Below, piece by piece: positions 48,393 through 58,001 of a stretch of 64,000 nucleotides of DNA. The stretch is taken from positions 1,922,001 through 1,986,000 of the forward strand of contig JBLDXI010000054.1 in NCBI GenBank assembly GCA_047495785.1, given 5' to 3'. This DNA comes from Lepidodermella squamata. Its lineage: Eukaryota; Gastrotricha. Numbering within the stretch: position 1 is the stretch's first letter; each line of letters begins with the position of its first letter. Below the pieces are notes generated by a model. The model was not told the DNA's origin and searched no databases. It saw only the letters and a list, made by a program, of their open reading frames with translations. The translations under genes and the position numbers were made by a program.

Positions 48393-48400
48393 TTCCCCAG
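48393..48400 (-). other. Polypurine tract
   Basis: CTGGGGAA on the minus strand directly precedes the 3' LTR, as required for plus-strand DNA priming. Confidence 0.65.
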
Positions 48401-48544
48401 GTGAAATAGTGCTTTACTCCTGGAAAGCGGGAAAAGCGAAAGGAGTGTAACGGCAAGAGAAAAATTCGAAAATGATATTGTGAGAGAATTTACAATAAAT
48501 AAGATCACTGGTAAATATATATACAAACTGCGTGATTTTGATTT

Positions 48545-50671
48545 TCAATAGTAGAAGCGCTTTTTGCGCGGCTGTGGTTTTGGTTCCGCTTCGTTGGCTT
48601 TGTCGAGCGGAATGGCCGTTGACGGTGTTTCGTATCCTGGCGGTTGTGGGGCGGTTGGGACTTGAAGTGTCGGCATTATTGTCTGGATTTGGAGCGGATT
48701 TGAAGGGCGATTTCTATTGCAGATGAGGTAAATGATTGCGACGGTGTTCAGTGTCAGTATGAGAGAATTCGCTCCGGTTGGGAGAATCGATAGCAGCGCT
48801 GAGTGGGTGTCGTTGGAGGAGCCGATTTGTCCAACGTAGATACTCATCAGCTGCGTGAAGAGACCTAATTGTGCCGAGCTGGCGCTGATATTTTCGACGA
48901 GCCGCAGTGTTGTAGCATCATTCCGGTTGAACTCGTCACGCATGGTTGAATCCTTAAGGCTGGCGACGATTTTATCGATATTTTTGCTGTGTTGGGTCGG
49001 GTAGTCGCTGGTATTGGGGTCAAGTAGCTTTAATCGACCCGACTCGGTGACCGTTAGTATCTCTTGGCGCAGATCCTCGTCGCATTCAAAGGCCGATGGG
49101 TGTAATTCGAGGTCGCCAATTTTAATGATGTGGTTGCAAGAGAGGTGGAAAATGTGGCCACTTTGCGAATATTTTCGGCTAAAAATTTGTTTTCTGGCGG
49201 TGCCATTAACGCGCCAGAGTGAGACAGTCGCCGGTTTTTGAAGGAGGAACGAGCTGTGGTTGAGTCGCACAACATCGCTTGCTTGTTCGCACCAGTTGAA
49301 CTCGGCTTTCGAGCTGATAACGGGGTCGAGAGCTAAGGCGTGCTCGGAATCAGCGACGAGGCCGGTCTGTTGTAGCCAGTCTGGTGTCGTGGAAATATCG
49401 CAGAATTCAAGTGGGCAGACGATTTTGTGGGGTGAAATTGTGGTACAGGCGTCGAGACAGCTGGTAGGAAATAAGCGGACGGGCTGGTCTGAGCATTGGA
49501 TGGCGGACATGCCGATGTAGACAGATCGCGGGGCCGTTAAACAGCTGCGGTTGCCAAGCAAGCTGATCGGGGACAACGCGATGATGTTGCAGACCGAGTT
49601 TCTTATTATCGGAAGTTTCGCTCGAATTGTAACGTCGATGACATCGGGTTGATCGGCGCCGGTGATGGACATCCAGGCCGAGACAAACAATGGGACACCC
49701 TGGGTTAGTAATTTGACCGTTTCGTTGTGCCTGGGTGAGATTTGTAGCTGGCGGATGATTTTCGTCGCCATGGCCTCGGTCATTTCATAGGTACCGAACG
49801 AGCCATCGTTTATGCCTACTCGGATGCGTTCGACATGCGCGAACTGGTCACGCATCGCTGCCTGCTTTGTGAAGTGAAAAGCAGTCAGTTTATTGAAGTT
49901 GTGCCACTTCTGCCGATCGCTGGTGTATTCGCTGGTCAAATTTATGAGCACATCTTCCACGGCTTGCAGACGTTGTCCTAGCCGGTGGGTTTGTTTCGCC
50001 AGCAGCATTGTGGCGTTGCCAATTTTTCTGATTTGAGTCTCATCCTCTTTTAAAGCAGCCGTCGCTGCGTAGAGGGCTTTCTTCGTATTTTCGTCAGTGG
50101 TTGAGCAACCGTTGTGTGAGAATAGTTCGTTGATGCCACGTAGAACTATCGAGGAGCAGATCCAGTCTAAGTCACGCCTGGCGCGGTATCGTTTCCCAGT
50201 CACTGTCGACGAGGCGGTCAGCTTCGCGGTCGACGGCTGGCACTGAGTGGCCCACTGCGACAAACAGTCGAACTCTGAGAATCCGAACGGCGGTATCGGC
50301 GTACACCATTTTCCGAGATAGGCGGCACATGATTTCAATTTGTCCCAAGGCGACGGAGCGAGCGATGTCCCAGTTTCTTCCCAGAAATCGAGTACGTGTT
50401 GAACTTCCTCCGGATAAAATTGGCGAATAAATTTCGGCTTCTGAAACTCAACTTGCATATTCAAGGCGGTTAAAATCACGTCGTCGAACATGTAGACCAG
50501 CTGTTTCTTAGTGCCTTTGAGCAATGCTTGCGGGAAAATCACGTGGTCAGAAGTGAAAGCGTCCGTGTTAAGTTCGATTTGCCGTTTTGAACGAGTAGCG
50601 CTGGCTGAAGAAATTAGCGAAGCGGCGAGTGTGGCTACGGCAAGCCACAGGCGAAGGCCAGTAAGCGACAT
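48545..50671 (-). CDS. env: Envelope-like glycoprotein of the retrotransposon
   Basis: 708 aa. Residues 1-26 are a signal peptide. A furin-type site RARR lies at about 163-166, followed by a moderately hydrophobic stretch (DLDWICSSIVLRGI). A heptad-like helical region follows around 195-250. A second candidate helix precedes the membrane anchor (about 630-651, NSLILTLNTVAIIYLIC). The cytoplasmic tail has a PPGY late-domain-like motif. This layout resembles class I fusion glycoproteins, but I cannot assign a viral family. The ORF is intact, lies 81 bp after pol and is presumably expressed from a spliced RNA. Described only as an endogenous element gene. Confidence 0.8.
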   Translation of the reverse strand: MSLTGLRLWLAVATLAASLISSASATRSKRQIELNTDAFTSDHVIFPQALLKGTKKQLVYMFDDVILTALNMQVEFQKPKFIRQFYPEEVQHVLDFWEETGTSLAPSPWDKLKSCAAYLGKWCTPIPPFGFSEFDCLSQWATQCQPSTAKLTASSTVTGKRYRARRDLDWICSSIVLRGINELFSHNGCSTTDENTKKALYAATAALKEDETQIRKIGNATMLLAKQTHRLGQRLQAVEDVLINLTSEYTSDRQKWHNFNKLTAFHFTKQAAMRDQFAHVERIRVGINDGSFGTYEMTEAMATKIIRQLQISPRHNETVKLLTQGVPLFVSAWMSITGADQPDVIDVTIRAKLPIIRNSVCNIIALSPISLLGNRSCLTAPRSVYIGMSAIQCSDQPVRLFPTSCLDACTTISPHKIVCPLEFCDISTTPDWLQQTGLVADSEHALALDPVISSKAEFNWCEQASDVVRLNHSSFLLQKPATVSLWRVNGTARKQIFSRKYSQSGHIFHLSCNHIIKIGDLELHPSAFECDEDLRQEILTVTESGRLKLLDPNTSDYPTQHSKNIDKIVASLKDSTMRDEFNRNDATTLRLVENISASSAQLGLFTQLMSIYVGQIGSSNDTHSALLSILPTGANSLILTLNTVAIIYLICNRNRPSNPLQIQTIMPTLQVPTAPQPPGYETPSTAIPLDKANEAEPKPQPRKKRFYY

Positions 50672-50752
50672 CGAGATTCGTTAATGAGTAAATATCAAGA
50701 AGTATTTACAGTTCGAATAAATGGTTGATTAAATTTTTCGCTCAAATAAAAT

Positions 50753-53700
50753 CTATACAGTAGGAGAAGAATCTGTATTGTTTGACGATTGTTTCTTTCT
50801 CGAAATGTTGGTGATTTGTGTTCTTCGAGTGTGTGCCTTGCCGGATTTCGGCGATGTTTGAACGACGGGGTTGGCGAAAGTTACACGCGTGCGAAGGTTA
50901 TACGGCTGATGGACGACCGTAGCGTCAAGATCTGACTTATTGAGCGAGTAGTTTCTGTCGGAGGTGACGCTAGTTGAGGACTTTTCAGGCGTCGTCACGC
51001 TTGATTGATTTTTCTCGGGTGACGAGGCTGGACGGTGTTGCGGGGCCACCGATTGCGGTTGGACAGGTGGTACAAGGCTAACCAAGTCCATGTCGAACTG
51101 GAATGGTGTTGGTCGTCGGTGGAATCCTGGCGATGCTGTCAAATGCCCAGTGTTTTGCATTCGAAATTTGTGGGCTGGTGTTGACGTTATTATTGGACTG
51201 AAATGGTCGATGTTTGACGGTGCTGACATGGATGAATGGCGATTATCTTCGTCTGAGGTAGACGGTGCTGGCCCAGTTATTATTGGCGGTGACGGCATTC
51301 TGGGCGGTGTTTCAGGCAATTCTGACGTGCTTGGGGTACGTCGTCGTGGTACCGGTGGCGTTGTTGGCGTCGTAGTCGCCGACGTCGCGGTTGACGGCGT
51401 TGTACTTGCGGTCGTTGTAGTCGGTGTTGTACTTGTAGAAGTCGCCGTTGTAGTACCCGAACTGGCCGAGGTCGGCCTTTTCGCACTACGGAGTATGTAC
51501 CCACCCGTCGTGAAATTGTTGTCACGGGTTGGCTCATGAACAACCTGGCGGCTAAGCGTCTGGCGAAGGTCAGGTAACGGCGACGCAGCGGCGGCGGGCG
51601 GTCGGGGCGCAGTCGACGCAGGCGCCGCAGCGCCGGGCGGCGCAGTCAACTTTTTAGCGCTCGTCGCCGACGAACGGGCCGACTGTTGCGCTTGCGAATA
51701 GCGATCAGCCGTGGGGAAGTCGCGCAACCAGGCCAACTTGAGGCGGTTGCGATGGGCAAGGATATCACGACCGGACAGGTCAAAGAAGCGAATAGCGTAA
51801 GTAACGGGCGAAACTCGAGCCACGACGGAATACGGGCCCTTGTAGCGAGATGCGAATTTCGGTATCACATCGGGCCGGTTACTTGGCACGTGGAGGTAGA
51901 CAAGATCGCCGATATCGAACGGCTCGCAATTCCCTGAACTGCGATCATAGCGCTCTTTCTCACGAGCACGCGCGAGTTGGAAACGAGTTCGAACGTCGTC
52001 GAAAGCGCGACGGAGTTTGTCATACAAGCCGTAAGCATGATTTTCACGCAACTCGTTCTGAGTCTTGGGCTGGGATGCAGGCTTCTCGGCGGAGCACTGC
52101 CAGTCCATAGCCAACTTGGGCATGTGACCTAGCATAAGATATGCTGGTGGGTGGCGATGAGTCGAATGGTGAGACGAATTGTAGCCGGAGCAGCAGGCCT
52201 TGACGAAGCGGCACCAGTCGAGGTGCTGGCCGGGCACGACGTATTTCGCAATGCAGTTATTCATGACTAAATTCAAGTGTTCGCAATGGCCGTTAGTCTG
52301 CTGGTGATAGGCGGAGCTTTTAATACGACGAATCGCAAACGCATCAGTCACGTCCTCGATGAGCTTGGAGATGAAGTAGCGGGCGTTGTCATTGAGCAAA
52401 GCACGCGGGCTACCGAAAATGTAGATCCAGTCGAGCAATTTCTCAATCACGGTTTCGGACTTAATATCCGGAATGGGCTCCCACAGCGTGAAGCCACTGA
52501 AATGATCAGAAATGATGAGAATATAGCGCATTCCGCGACGAGACGTAGGGTATGGACCGGCTACGTCCCAGGTGAGAAGCTCATTCACGTCATGCGAGAG
52601 GATGGGCTCCATCGGAGCACGTGGATGTTTTACAGGGTGATCACGAATTTGGCACACCGCGCATGATTTGACGTATTCAGCAGTAATTTCCTCGTAATTG
52701 CGGAAATAGAATCGATCTTTTAAGGTGGATAGGGTGCGTTCAACGCCGAAATGACATTTCTCGTCATGCATAGCGTGAAGCACGGTGACGATGAGATTCT
52801 CAGGTACGACGATCTGGTAACCCGATTCAGAGGCAGGGTAGTAGCGACACAACAAGCCATCAGGCGCTATGAAATACTTGCTACGCTGCTTTTGATTGTG
52901 ACGAAGGCGGCGTTTCTTGGAGCGACAACGACGATCGGCGGCTTGCGCCGAAATCAAAACATCGCGAGTCAAGTTAACGCCACACGGCGTGAGGGAGCGG
53001 AACGGGTCGCCCTCGTGGTACGCGTTCTCGTCGACAACAACGTCGTCATCGAAAGTAAGATCGGACGTCATAGCGTTGACGCTGGCCGGGAGTGGCGTAG
53101 CTCGATCAGGCATACGCGACATCGCATCGGCATTCGCATGGGTTGAACCTCGGCGCGTTATTATATTCAGCGGATATTGTTGTAGGATCATCAGGTAGTT
53201 GGACAACCGACCTCCGGTGTCCTTCCAGGTGTTCAAAGTACGAAGAGCAGCGGCGTCAGTAATGACGTCGGTGGTAATCGAATTCAAACCCGGCGAGATG
53301 TAAGGCTTAATCTGCTTTAGCCCGTACAGAACGGCAAGAACCTCTCGTTCACAACTAGAATAATTGCGCTCGGCCTTAGTCAGATTTCGAGAACCGAAAG
53401 CGACTGGGCGCCGGGTACCGTCGTCCTGGTCTTGTTCGAGAACGTAGCCGAGACCGGACCCCGACGCATCAGTCGATAAAATAAATTTCTTGTCAAACTG
53501 AGGAAAGGCCAAACAAGGCGGCGAGATCAACGCCTTTTTGAGCTCATTAAAAGCGTTCTCGGCATCCTTACTCCAGTGAAAGTTGTTCTTACGTTGTAGC
53601 TCGTATAACGGAGCTGCGATCATCGCAAAATTCTTGATAAACCGCCGATAATATCCGGCTAACGAGGTAAAAGCTCGAAGGTCGCTAACCGTCGTAGGGA

Positions 53701-55300
53701 CGGGAAAATTCTGGACCTTCGAAACTCGGTCCCGAAAGATAGATAAACCATCCTGGCTAATAGTGTGGCCAAGATAGGTGATGGAGCGACGAAAAAGTTG
53801 GCATTTCGAACCCTTAATTTTCAAGTTCATTTTACGCATGCGCTCAAGCACGACGCGGAGATCATGAAAATGTTGTGCTTTATTCGGGCTGAAAACTAGA
53901 ATATCGTCGAAATAAGTGGCGACGATGCGGCCCAGTAAACCAGTCATGCAGAACGTGAGCAGACGGTTCCAATAGGCCGGGGCGGTCTGAGCACCGAAAG
54001 GCATTCTATTCATGGTCCAGGACCCTTGGGATGATCTGAACCCTAAATATTGCTTTGAATCTTCGGACACTTTCATGTGAAAATAAGCCTGATTTATATC
54101 AATAGCTGAGAAAATGCGTGCTTTCGACAATAAATCAAACTGGCTCCAAATTTGCGGTATTGGGTGTGAGCCGTCATTGACAGTCATGCTATTTAGGCGG
54201 CGAAAATCATGGGCTAGGCGCAGTGAACCATCCTTTTTCCTCAGGGCAAGGAGGCAGCTACTATACGGCGTAGCGGCCGGCTCAGCAATGCCGTGTTTAA
54301 CCCAGTCTTGTATTTCTTTCTCAACCATTTCCCTCTCATGATGTGACTGACGCCGAAGCGGCTGAATGAACGGCGGGCCTTCGACCTTGACCTTGAACTC
54401 AAGGGCATCGCACAGGCCGATATCCAGCCTATGGCGCGCGAAACAATCCTTGAATTCGCTCAACAAACTACGCATTCTACGGCGTTCATCAGTGGATAGT
54501 TCCGACTTTTCCAAGTCGACATCGGGCTCCCAGTCATCGCGGGCGTCGGCCGGCGGCGGCGACGGCCGTTTGGATGACTGGCGGTTACGATCAGCGCCAA
54601 TTATGTCTATGTGGACACCCTCGACGAGAAAGGCGGCGACTTTTTGGCCTTTATAGATTTTCACAGGTGATCGCCCGGGGTTGAGTAACTCGACCCAAAT
54701 ACGACCCGCATCATCTACCTTGGAAAGTGAGCGTGAGACGACGAAGTCGCGCTCCTGATTTTGCGTGTCGCTAGGCTCGTCATGTAAGTTATCACTAACG
54801 ACGGTTTTTCCCGTAAGACCATGACCCGTAATGCGTGCACGGACGCGGATGGGCTTACCCGGCGGAAGAACTACATCATCCAAAGACGCTGCACGCAAAT
54901 CCGGATGCGTGACTGCGTTTATGGCGTACGGTGAATACGGCGCGGCGTGTAACGGAATAGAACCCGCGTCATCACGCAGAAAAATAACATTACGAGAATT
55001 GCTTATACTGTCGGCGAACTTGTACGTAAAATCGTGACCTAACAAGCCGTCGGCATGCAAATTCCGAATGAAATAAAATTGGTGTAAAAATTCGTGTCTA
55101 CCGAAGCGTATCGGGATAGTCGCCTTGCCCAAAACTTGCAAGGGCTGGTTATCAGGCCCGTTGGCTTTAGCGGGCTCAAGGCGAATACCAGGGTAAAGGA
55201 AGCGGGCATCGATGCAACTATGAGTCGCACCGGAATCGAGAAGCATGGCAACATGCCGAAGTGAGCAACTATCATTTTCAGCGACGTCAACTAAATCCAT
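50753..55300 (-). CDS. pol: Pol polyprotein (protease, reverse transcriptase, RNase H, integrase)
   Basis: 1515 aa from the first Met, though the frame is open upstream to the gag slippery site, so synthesis is probably by -1 frameshift. The aspartic protease motif LLDSGATHS lies near residue 23. Reverse transcriptase carries AHDFRRLN and the catalytic YFDDILVF. RNase H starts at STDASGSGLGYVL. Integrase has an HHCC zinc finger and a DD(35)E core: D in TWDVAGPYP, D in LLNDNARYF and E in NGHCEH, with exactly 35 residues between the last two. A GPY-type module (YKGPYSVVARV) follows. The last about 280 residues are a Ser/Thr/Pro-rich tail unusual for the core enzyme. Confidence 0.93.
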   Translation of the reverse strand: MDLVDVAENDSCSLRHVAMLLDSGATHSCIDARFLYPGIRLEPAKANGPDNQPLQVLGKATIPIRFGRHEFLHQFYFIRNLHADGLLGHDFTYKFADSISNSRNVIFLRDDAGSIPLHAAPYSPYAINAVTHPDLRAASLDDVVLPPGKPIRVRARITGHGLTGKTVVSDNLHDEPSDTQNQERDFVVSRSLSKVDDAGRIWVELLNPGRSPVKIYKGQKVAAFLVEGVHIDIIGADRNRQSSKRPSPPPADARDDWEPDVDLEKSELSTDERRRMRSLLSEFKDCFARHRLDIGLCDALEFKVKVEGPPFIQPLRRQSHHEREMVEKEIQDWVKHGIAEPAATPYSSCLLALRKKDGSLRLAHDFRRLNSMTVNDGSHPIPQIWSQFDLLSKARIFSAIDINQAYFHMKVSEDSKQYLGFRSSQGSWTMNRMPFGAQTAPAYWNRLLTFCMTGLLGRIVATYFDDILVFSPNKAQHFHDLRVVLERMRKMNLKIKGSKCQLFRRSITYLGHTISQDGLSIFRDRVSKVQNFPVPTTVSDLRAFTSLAGYYRRFIKNFAMIAAPLYELQRKNNFHWSKDAENAFNELKKALISPPCLAFPQFDKKFILSTDASGSGLGYVLEQDQDDGTRRPVAFGSRNLTKAERNYSSCEREVLAVLYGLKQIKPYISPGLNSITTDVITDAAALRTLNTWKDTGGRLSNYLMILQQYPLNIITRRGSTHANADAMSRMPDRATPLPASVNAMTSDLTFDDDVVVDENAYHEGDPFRSLTPCGVNLTRDVLISAQAADRRCRSKKRRLRHNQKQRSKYFIAPDGLLCRYYPASESGYQIVVPENLIVTVLHAMHDEKCHFGVERTLSTLKDRFYFRNYEEITAEYVKSCAVCQIRDHPVKHPRAPMEPILSHDVNELLTWDVAGPYPTSRRGMRYILIISDHFSGFTLWEPIPDIKSETVIEKLLDWIYIFGSPRALLNDNARYFISKLIEDVTDAFAIRRIKSSAYHQQTNGHCEHLNLVMNNCIAKYVVPGQHLDWCRFVKACCSGYNSSHHSTHRHPPAYLMLGHMPKLAMDWQCSAEKPASQPKTQNELRENHAYGLYDKLRRAFDDVRTRFQLARAREKERYDRSSGNCEPFDIGDLVYLHVPSNRPDVIPKFASRYKGPYSVVARVSPVTYAIRFFDLSGRDILAHRNRLKLAWLRDFPTADRYSQAQQSARSSATSAKKLTAPPGAAAPASTAPRPPAAAASPLPDLRQTLSRQVVHEPTRDNNFTTGGYILRSAKRPTSASSGTTTATSTSTTPTTTTASTTPSTATSATTTPTTPPVPRRRTPSTSELPETPPRMPSPPIITGPAPSTSDEDNRHSSMSAPSNIDHFSPIITSTPAHKFRMQNTGHLTASPGFHRRPTPFQFDMDLVSLVPPVQPQSVAPQHRPASSPEKNQSSVTTPEKSSTSVTSDRNYSLNKSDLDATVVHQPYNLRTRVTFANPVVQTSPKSGKAHTRRTQITNISRKKQSSNNTDSSPTV

Positions 55301-55390
55301 GTGAGCGACGAGGCCGCTCGGAGCGTGTGAACAAGAAGAAGACGGTAAAGTAGTGACAGATGAAATAATAGCGGGACAGGTGGCATCGGC

Positions 55391-55435
55391 GGAGGCGTGT
55401 CCGGTCCCATCGGACGGCCTCCTTAATAGTTTAAA
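55391..55435 (-). promoter_or_regulatory. Programmed -1 ribosomal frameshift signal between gag and pol
   Basis: On the minus strand the heptamer T TTA AAC (55429-55435) lies in the gag frame, two codons before the gag stop. Pol is in the -1 frame and has no stop from here to its first Met. Six bases downstream begins a hairpin with outer stem GGAGGC/GCCTCC (55417-55422 with 55391-55396). An inner GTCC/GGAC pairing lies within it. This matches the known heptamer-spacer-structure layout. Confidence 0.8.
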
Positions 55436-56883
55436 TGATCGCCACGCTGTTCACGCGCGTCATAAGACAAACGCGGCTGATAATCACGATCGCGCGACGG
55501 AGTACGGCGCATGCCGCGCTGATGATAGGGCGAGTGACTAGAACGGTAGTCATCGCGAGAACGACACTGGTCGGCGTAATGACCAGGGCGGCGGCATTTA
55601 TCGCAAACCGGGGTGCGGGGACGGCGATCGTCCCGCTGTTGTAGCAAGTCGCGCATCCTGGAGCGGCACTCGGCCTCGACATGGCCGGGCTTCGAGCAGT
55701 AATAGCAGGACGGGCGCGAACTACCACGCCGATTATCATTATTAGAAGTGTTGTTATTATTATTACCGTTATCGCGGCTGCGGTAGGCGGACCGGTGGTT
55801 GTAATTACCACGGCCCTTGTCGCTGTAGCTCGGCTTGTTGCGACCAAGCTCCTGAACCTGCGCGGTCAGCGCGTTGACAGCTTGAATCAGCGCCGTTTCG
55901 GTCGGCTCAGCCTTAACGACGGCGGCAGCAGCAGGCGGCGCCGCAGCGGCGGGCGCAGGCGCAGGCGGTGCCAACGAGGCGGCCGCGCCTGGCGCGTAGT
56001 GCGGGGCGAGCGCGACCGGGGCCGGCGGCACATACAGCGGCGTACCTAACGAAGTCGCCGTCACGTGGGTGACCGGCGGCGGCGCGGCGCCAGGCAGGCC
56101 AATGGGAAAACCGGCATGGTTAAGGCCGAATGACGGCTGAGCATAAGGCTGGGGATACGAGGGAGTGTAAGAGACATGGCCGAATCCGGCCGGAAGCAAG
56201 GCCTGGGCGCCGGCAGGGCCGACGCGGATCGAGGTATCCGCGACCTCGGCGAGGCGCAATAACTCCTCGCACGTTTGGGGTACGCCAAGCATAGCCATAC
56301 GCTCACGAATAGCAGGCAAAATGCCGAAATAGACCCGATTAACAAGGTCCTTGCTAGTGTTTTCGGGCTCGCCACGCCCGGAATCAATCCAGAGACGGCG
56401 AATAACGTCATAATACTGGCGAACGGTCTCGCCAGGGTATTGAGGGCGAGAATAAAACTGCATCGAGGCTAACACGGTGTCCGGCGCGAGGCCAGACGCG
56501 GCGAGAAGCGCCTTCCGCGCCTCATCAAAAGTAGTAAAACCAGAATAGTCAACAGTCGCCCACACACGCTCAAGTTTGTTCGACAGAAACAAGGGCAGCA
56601 TGTGGAGGACATGTTGTAACGGGTGTAAGTGATTATCAGTGTCGCAAATGTAAGGCGCGACTTTAGCAAAACGACCCCAGGACGAAACGAACTCGTCGTA
56701 GGAATCGCCAGAAATCTGGCCGACACGCACGAGCGCCAGCTCGATAGGCATGGCGAAGGCGGCGGCCGCAGTAGTAGGCGCCGGCGGCGCGGGACGGCCA
56801 GGCGCAGCGCTCGTGGCCACGCCAAAACCGGGAACACCACCAGACAGAGCAGACCCAGCAGGGCCGGAGGAGCCGGATGCCAT
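55423..56883 (-). CDS. gag: Gag polyprotein with two CCHC zinc knuckles
   Basis: 486 aa from MASGSSGPAG. The longer upstream frame begins inside the LTR and was rejected. An Ala/Pro-rich N-terminus precedes a capsid-like domain (QISGDSYDEFVSSWGRF, then a PGETVRQYYDVIRRLW major-homology-like stretch). An Ala/Pro linker is followed by an Arg/Asn-rich basic segment and two nucleocapsid knuckles, CYYCSKPGHVEAEC and CDKCRRPGHYADQC. It ends two codons after the frameshift heptamer. Confidence 0.9.
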   Translation of the reverse strand: MASGSSGPAGSALSGGVPGFGVATSAAPGRPAPPAPTTAAAAFAMPIELALVRVGQISGDSYDEFVSSWGRFAKVAPYICDTDNHLHPLQHVLHMLPLFLSNKLERVWATVDYSGFTTFDEARKALLAASGLAPDTVLASMQFYSRPQYPGETVRQYYDVIRRLWIDSGRGEPENTSKDLVNRVYFGILPAIRERMAMLGVPQTCEELLRLAEVADTSIRVGPAGAQALLPAGFGHVSYTPSYPQPYAQPSFGLNHAGFPIGLPGAAPPPVTHVTATSLGTPLYVPPAPVALAPHYAPGAAASLAPPAPAPAAAAPPAAAAVVKAEPTETALIQAVNALTAQVQELGRNKPSYSDKGRGNYNHRSAYRSRDNGNNNNNTSNNDNRRGSSRPSCYYCSKPGHVEAECRSRMRDLLQQRDDRRPRTPVCDKCRRPGHYADQCRSRDDYRSSHSPYHQRGMRRTPSRDRDYQPRLSYDAREQRGDHLNY

Positions 56884-56938
56884 TAGACCGTAAAAAACGA
56901 GAAAATGAGTGTGATGTGGCGGTAAAAGCAACGAAAAA

Positions 56939-56953
56939 CCACTTCTGACACCA
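56939..56953 (-). other. Primer binding site for tRNA-Leu
   Basis: TGGTGTCAGAAGTGG on the minus strand, 7 bp after the 5' LTR. It is complementary to the 3' end of animal tRNA-Leu(CAG) (CCACTTCTGACA plus CCA). Many Ty3/gypsy elements of animals use tRNA-Leu. Confidence 0.75.
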
Positions 56954-56960
56954 AAATTAG

Positions 56961-57152
56961 TGTAATATCCGGCACGGTACGGATACCACACGGGTTCGAT
57001 ATAAAGAGTAAATAACAGTCAGGCAGAAATGATCCAAAACTCCTCATTTTATTGTTATTGTGTTTCAGTATTTATACTGCGGCACGCAGGCCGCTTATTG
57101 GTTGGTATGCGGGCCAATCGCGCTCGACTTGCGTGTCGCGCGTCCGCATAGC
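56961..57152 (-). repeat. 5' LTR, outer end truncated
   Basis: Identical to the 3' LTR over 192 bp, but the terminal bases (TGTG on the minus strand) are missing. The LTR joins mariner sequence at a single shared C. Confidence 0.9.
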
Positions 57153-57758
57153 TCGTTGAATGACTGCAGGCGTTGACTTCGATTTCTTATGTGGAACTCG
57201 ATTGTTCTTGACTAATCCTCGTCGCCGGAAATTTGATACCCATCTCAATACCAACGAACGATCCGGAACTTTAAAACTGGTTGAGCCTCTGTTTTCGAGC
57301 CGGAAGGCTCTGCAGGCAGACGTCGGAGAGTTGCCGTGAGTAAAGTAAAGCTCAACTATACGGGCTTTGACCGTTGGAGGCCACATGCAACGATTAAACA
57401 ACGAAAATAGCGGTGAAAAAGTCGTTGTCAAAAAGAAATTGCATTTTTTCATTTCAAACTTTGTTTGTGCACTCATTTTAAGGCTGATTTTTATAAAATG
57501 GATATCGAAAAAAACGCGGTGATTTGAGCTTTCAGAATCTGTCTTGATCATGGAAAAATTCGCCAAAATGAGGGAGCTGCATTGATTTGTAATGTTGCAA
57601 AATTTTTTGGACACACTGTATTTTTACCGTCAAAGTTCTTGCTGCAGTTTGTGTCACTACTTTTCACCACTAGCCATGCCGGCTAAATGGCTTGGTGCAA
57701 ACACCTTTCAAAGCTGATGAAAGAAACGTGTGTGTCTTTCAAGGTTAGAGGTTTATTC
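57152..57758. repeat. 607-bp direct duplication, right copy
   Basis: Copy of 47591-48197. Carries the outer half of the mariner element (to 57618) and its 140-bp flank, then continues into unique sequence AATGACGCTAACG. Confidence 0.9.
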
Positions 57759-58001
57759 AATGACGCTAACGATATGGCTATTCATAAGATGATTACATAT
57801 TCACAATGCAGACTGAAAATAAATACGAATTATTCGCTTACCGCTTACTTTGTTCTTGAATGAAGCCTGATCCTGGCGTAGATCTTGCGTTGGTTTACTA
57901 TCAGACGACTTAGTAGTCGCCGATTTTTCCACATTTTTGAAGCATGCGTTAGCCGAACCGCAGACCAACACCAACACCAATACGAACATCGATACAGACA
58001 T

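Larger units (their letters stand above)
48198..57152 (-). mobile_element. Complete Ty3/gypsy retrotransposon with gag, pol and env-like genes
   Basis: About 8.95 kb on the minus strand. LTRs lie at 48198-48392 (3', 195 bp, TGT...ACA) and 56961-57152 (5', missing the outermost 3-4 bases), otherwise identical. A primer site for tRNA-Leu follows the 5' LTR and a purine tract precedes the 3' LTR. Gag, pol and env frames are open and undamaged. Identical LTRs and open frames indicate a very recent insertion that may still be active. No short target duplication is present; instead 607 bp of host DNA are repeated on both sides. Confidence 0.92.
45835..58001 (-). pseudogene. Secreted ankyrin gene split by transposons
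   Basis: The pieces on the minus strand are as follows. The signal exon (about 57850-58001) encodes MSVSMFVLVLVLVCGSANACFKN. Exon 2 starts at 47188 after a TTGTAG acceptor and reads DPDDVNSLYLSLFETLYGDL to 47091. The same exon resumes at 46333 with ankyrin repeats to about 45835. A TIR element (46336-47088) interrupts exon 2. The intron holds a mariner remnant and the whole Ty3/gypsy element. Downstream of VGADVSQKGEYGTTPL the frame is broken and the gene stops at a LINE fragment, so the C-terminal repeats are lost. It is a close paralogue of 40395-41603. Confidence 0.75.

Noticed and set aside
51090-51539. Plus-strand frames inside pol and gag
   Set aside because: Shadows of the minus-strand polyprotein in repetitive Ser/Thr/Pro or Ala codons.
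56884-56991. Upstream extension of gag
   Set aside because: The first Met lies inside the LTR and the extension crosses the primer binding site; MASGSS at 56883 is the sensible start.
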